A stretch of DNA of 6,724 bases from assembly GCA_945487985.1 (NCBI GenBank), contig CALYTX010000077.1, forward strand, positions 1 through 6,724, read 5' to 3'. Below the pieces are notes generated by a model that did no database searches, had not been told where the DNA came from, and worked only from the letters and a program-made list of their open reading frames with translations. The translations under genes and the position numbers were made by a program. Positions 6,561 through 6,724 of the stretch are shown here, piece by piece (within the stretch, counting starts at the first letter, position 1; each line of letters begins with the position of its first letter). The DNA comes from an uncultured Verrucomicrobiota bacterium. Lineage in GTDB: Bacteria > Verrucomicrobiota > Kiritimatiellia > RFP12 > UBA1067.

Positions 6561-6579
6561 ACGTGCCCCCTTTGCTCAT
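6550..6579 (-). CDS. Possible short upstream reading frame in the leader of the large gene
   Basis: On the minus strand an ATG at 6579 is preceded by AGGGGA (6590-6585) at a five-base spacing, a good ribosome binding site. It opens a nine-codon frame (MSKGGTCER) that ends in TAA at 6552-6550, in a different frame from the large gene. It overlaps the GTG start and stops one base before the in-frame ATG at 6548 (TAATATG). It could couple or limit translation of the large gene. It could equally be accidental, since the leader is rich in G runs. There is no run of one amino acid codon, as an attenuator peptide would have. Confidence 0.3.
   Translation of the reverse strand: MSKGGTCER
6566..6570 (-). 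promoter_or_regulatory. Ribosome binding site deciding the GTG start of the large gene
   Basis: GGGGG (6570-6566) precedes GTG 6560 by five bases. It is 17 bases from the in-frame ATG at 6548, which is too far for direct use. It therefore favours GTG as the main start. Confidence 0.5.
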
Positions 6580-6626
6580 TGTTTTCCCCTACCTGCCTCT
6601 CCACAAGAAGCAGGCTTTTAGTTAGA

Positions 6627-6635
6627 ATTATATCA
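6627..6635 (-). promoter_or_regulatory. Extended -10 promoter of the large gene
   Basis: On the minus strand TGATATAAT (6635-6627) is a perfect extended -10. No good -35 is seen at 16-18 bases upstream, which is acceptable for extended -10 promoters. Transcription should begin near 6620, giving a leader of about 60 bases. The leader can form a short stem, GCCTGC (6615-6610) with GCAGGT (6596-6591), just before the ribosome binding sites. Confidence 0.6.
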
Positions 6636-6666
6636 AATTTCCCGCAGACTTTCCGTTGCGAAAAAA

Positions 6667-6675
6667 TGCGATAAT
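6667..6675 (+). promoter_or_regulatory. Candidate rightward promoter for a gene beyond the window
   Basis: TGCGATAAT (6667-6675) is an extended -10 on the plus strand, one mismatch from TGNTATAAT. It points away from the large gene and would start a transcript near 6682. No -35 is clear at the normal distance. The word TGCGA occurs twice, ten bases apart (6657-6661 and 6667-6671). No plus-strand gene start is visible before the window ends. Confidence 0.3.
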
Positions 6676-6687
6676 GTGGCAAAGCCT

Positions 6688-6700
6688 GGGATGGAATCCC
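6688..6700. other. Short perfect hairpin near the right edge
   Basis: GGGAT (6688-6692) pairs with ATCCC (6696-6700) around GGA. It would lie at the very start of a rightward transcript from 6682. There is no T-run after it, so it is not a standard terminator. Confidence 0.25.
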
Positions 6701-6724
6701 TTATCCCCCCGTCTCTTCCTGCCG

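Noticed and set aside
5178..6674. Plus-strand open frame of 498 codons opposite the start of the large gene
   Set aside because: It is antisense to the signal peptide, sugar-binding and barrel domains and has no recognisable domain. It also runs through the promoter region of the large gene.

Overview
The window is bacterial DNA, GC-rich in its genes, with three protein genes and one non-coding region of 437 bases at its left end. Reading left to right: a structured, gene-free region (1-437); an endonuclease III gene (nth) on the plus strand (438-1112); a gamma-glutamyl phosphate reductase gene (proA) on the minus strand (1084-2280), which overlaps the end of nth tail to tail; a very large minus-strand gene (2328-6560) for a secreted, multidomain protein related to glycoside hydrolase family 2; and a 164-base promoter region (6561-6724). 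No rRNA, tRNA, CRISPR array or transposase gene is visible.

The organism cannot be named from the sequence alone. Large exported family 2-like proteins with extra glutamine-amidotransferase-like and jelly-roll domains, next to scattered single housekeeping genes, are what I would expect from the PVC group (Kiritimatiellota, Lentisphaerota or Verrucomicrobiota). This is a low-confidence inference. Four upstream sites share an extended -10 pattern (TGN followed by TATAAT, TAGAAT or GATAAT), which fits a conventional housekeeping sigma factor.

The genes do not form an obvious pathway: nth is base excision DNA repair, proA is proline biosynthesis, and the large protein probably acts on glycans outside the cytoplasm. 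proA has its own promoter in the 47-base gap after the large gene, so the two need not be an operon.

The most unusual element is at the left edge. Bases 1-243 are an imperfect fold-back, closed by a perfect 23-base inverted repeat (1-23 with 221-243), with a second long stem, a GAAA-capped hairpin and a separate 9-bp stem-loop inside. It could be a non-autonomous mobile element of the MITE type or a structured RNA. Read on the minus strand it has the general layout of a retron RNA, and a plausible promoter lies just upstream on that strand; any partner gene would be outside the window. The second notable point is in the large protein: the retaining nucleophile Glu appears to be kept (E511), but the usual acid/base Glu position looks like Gln (Q425).
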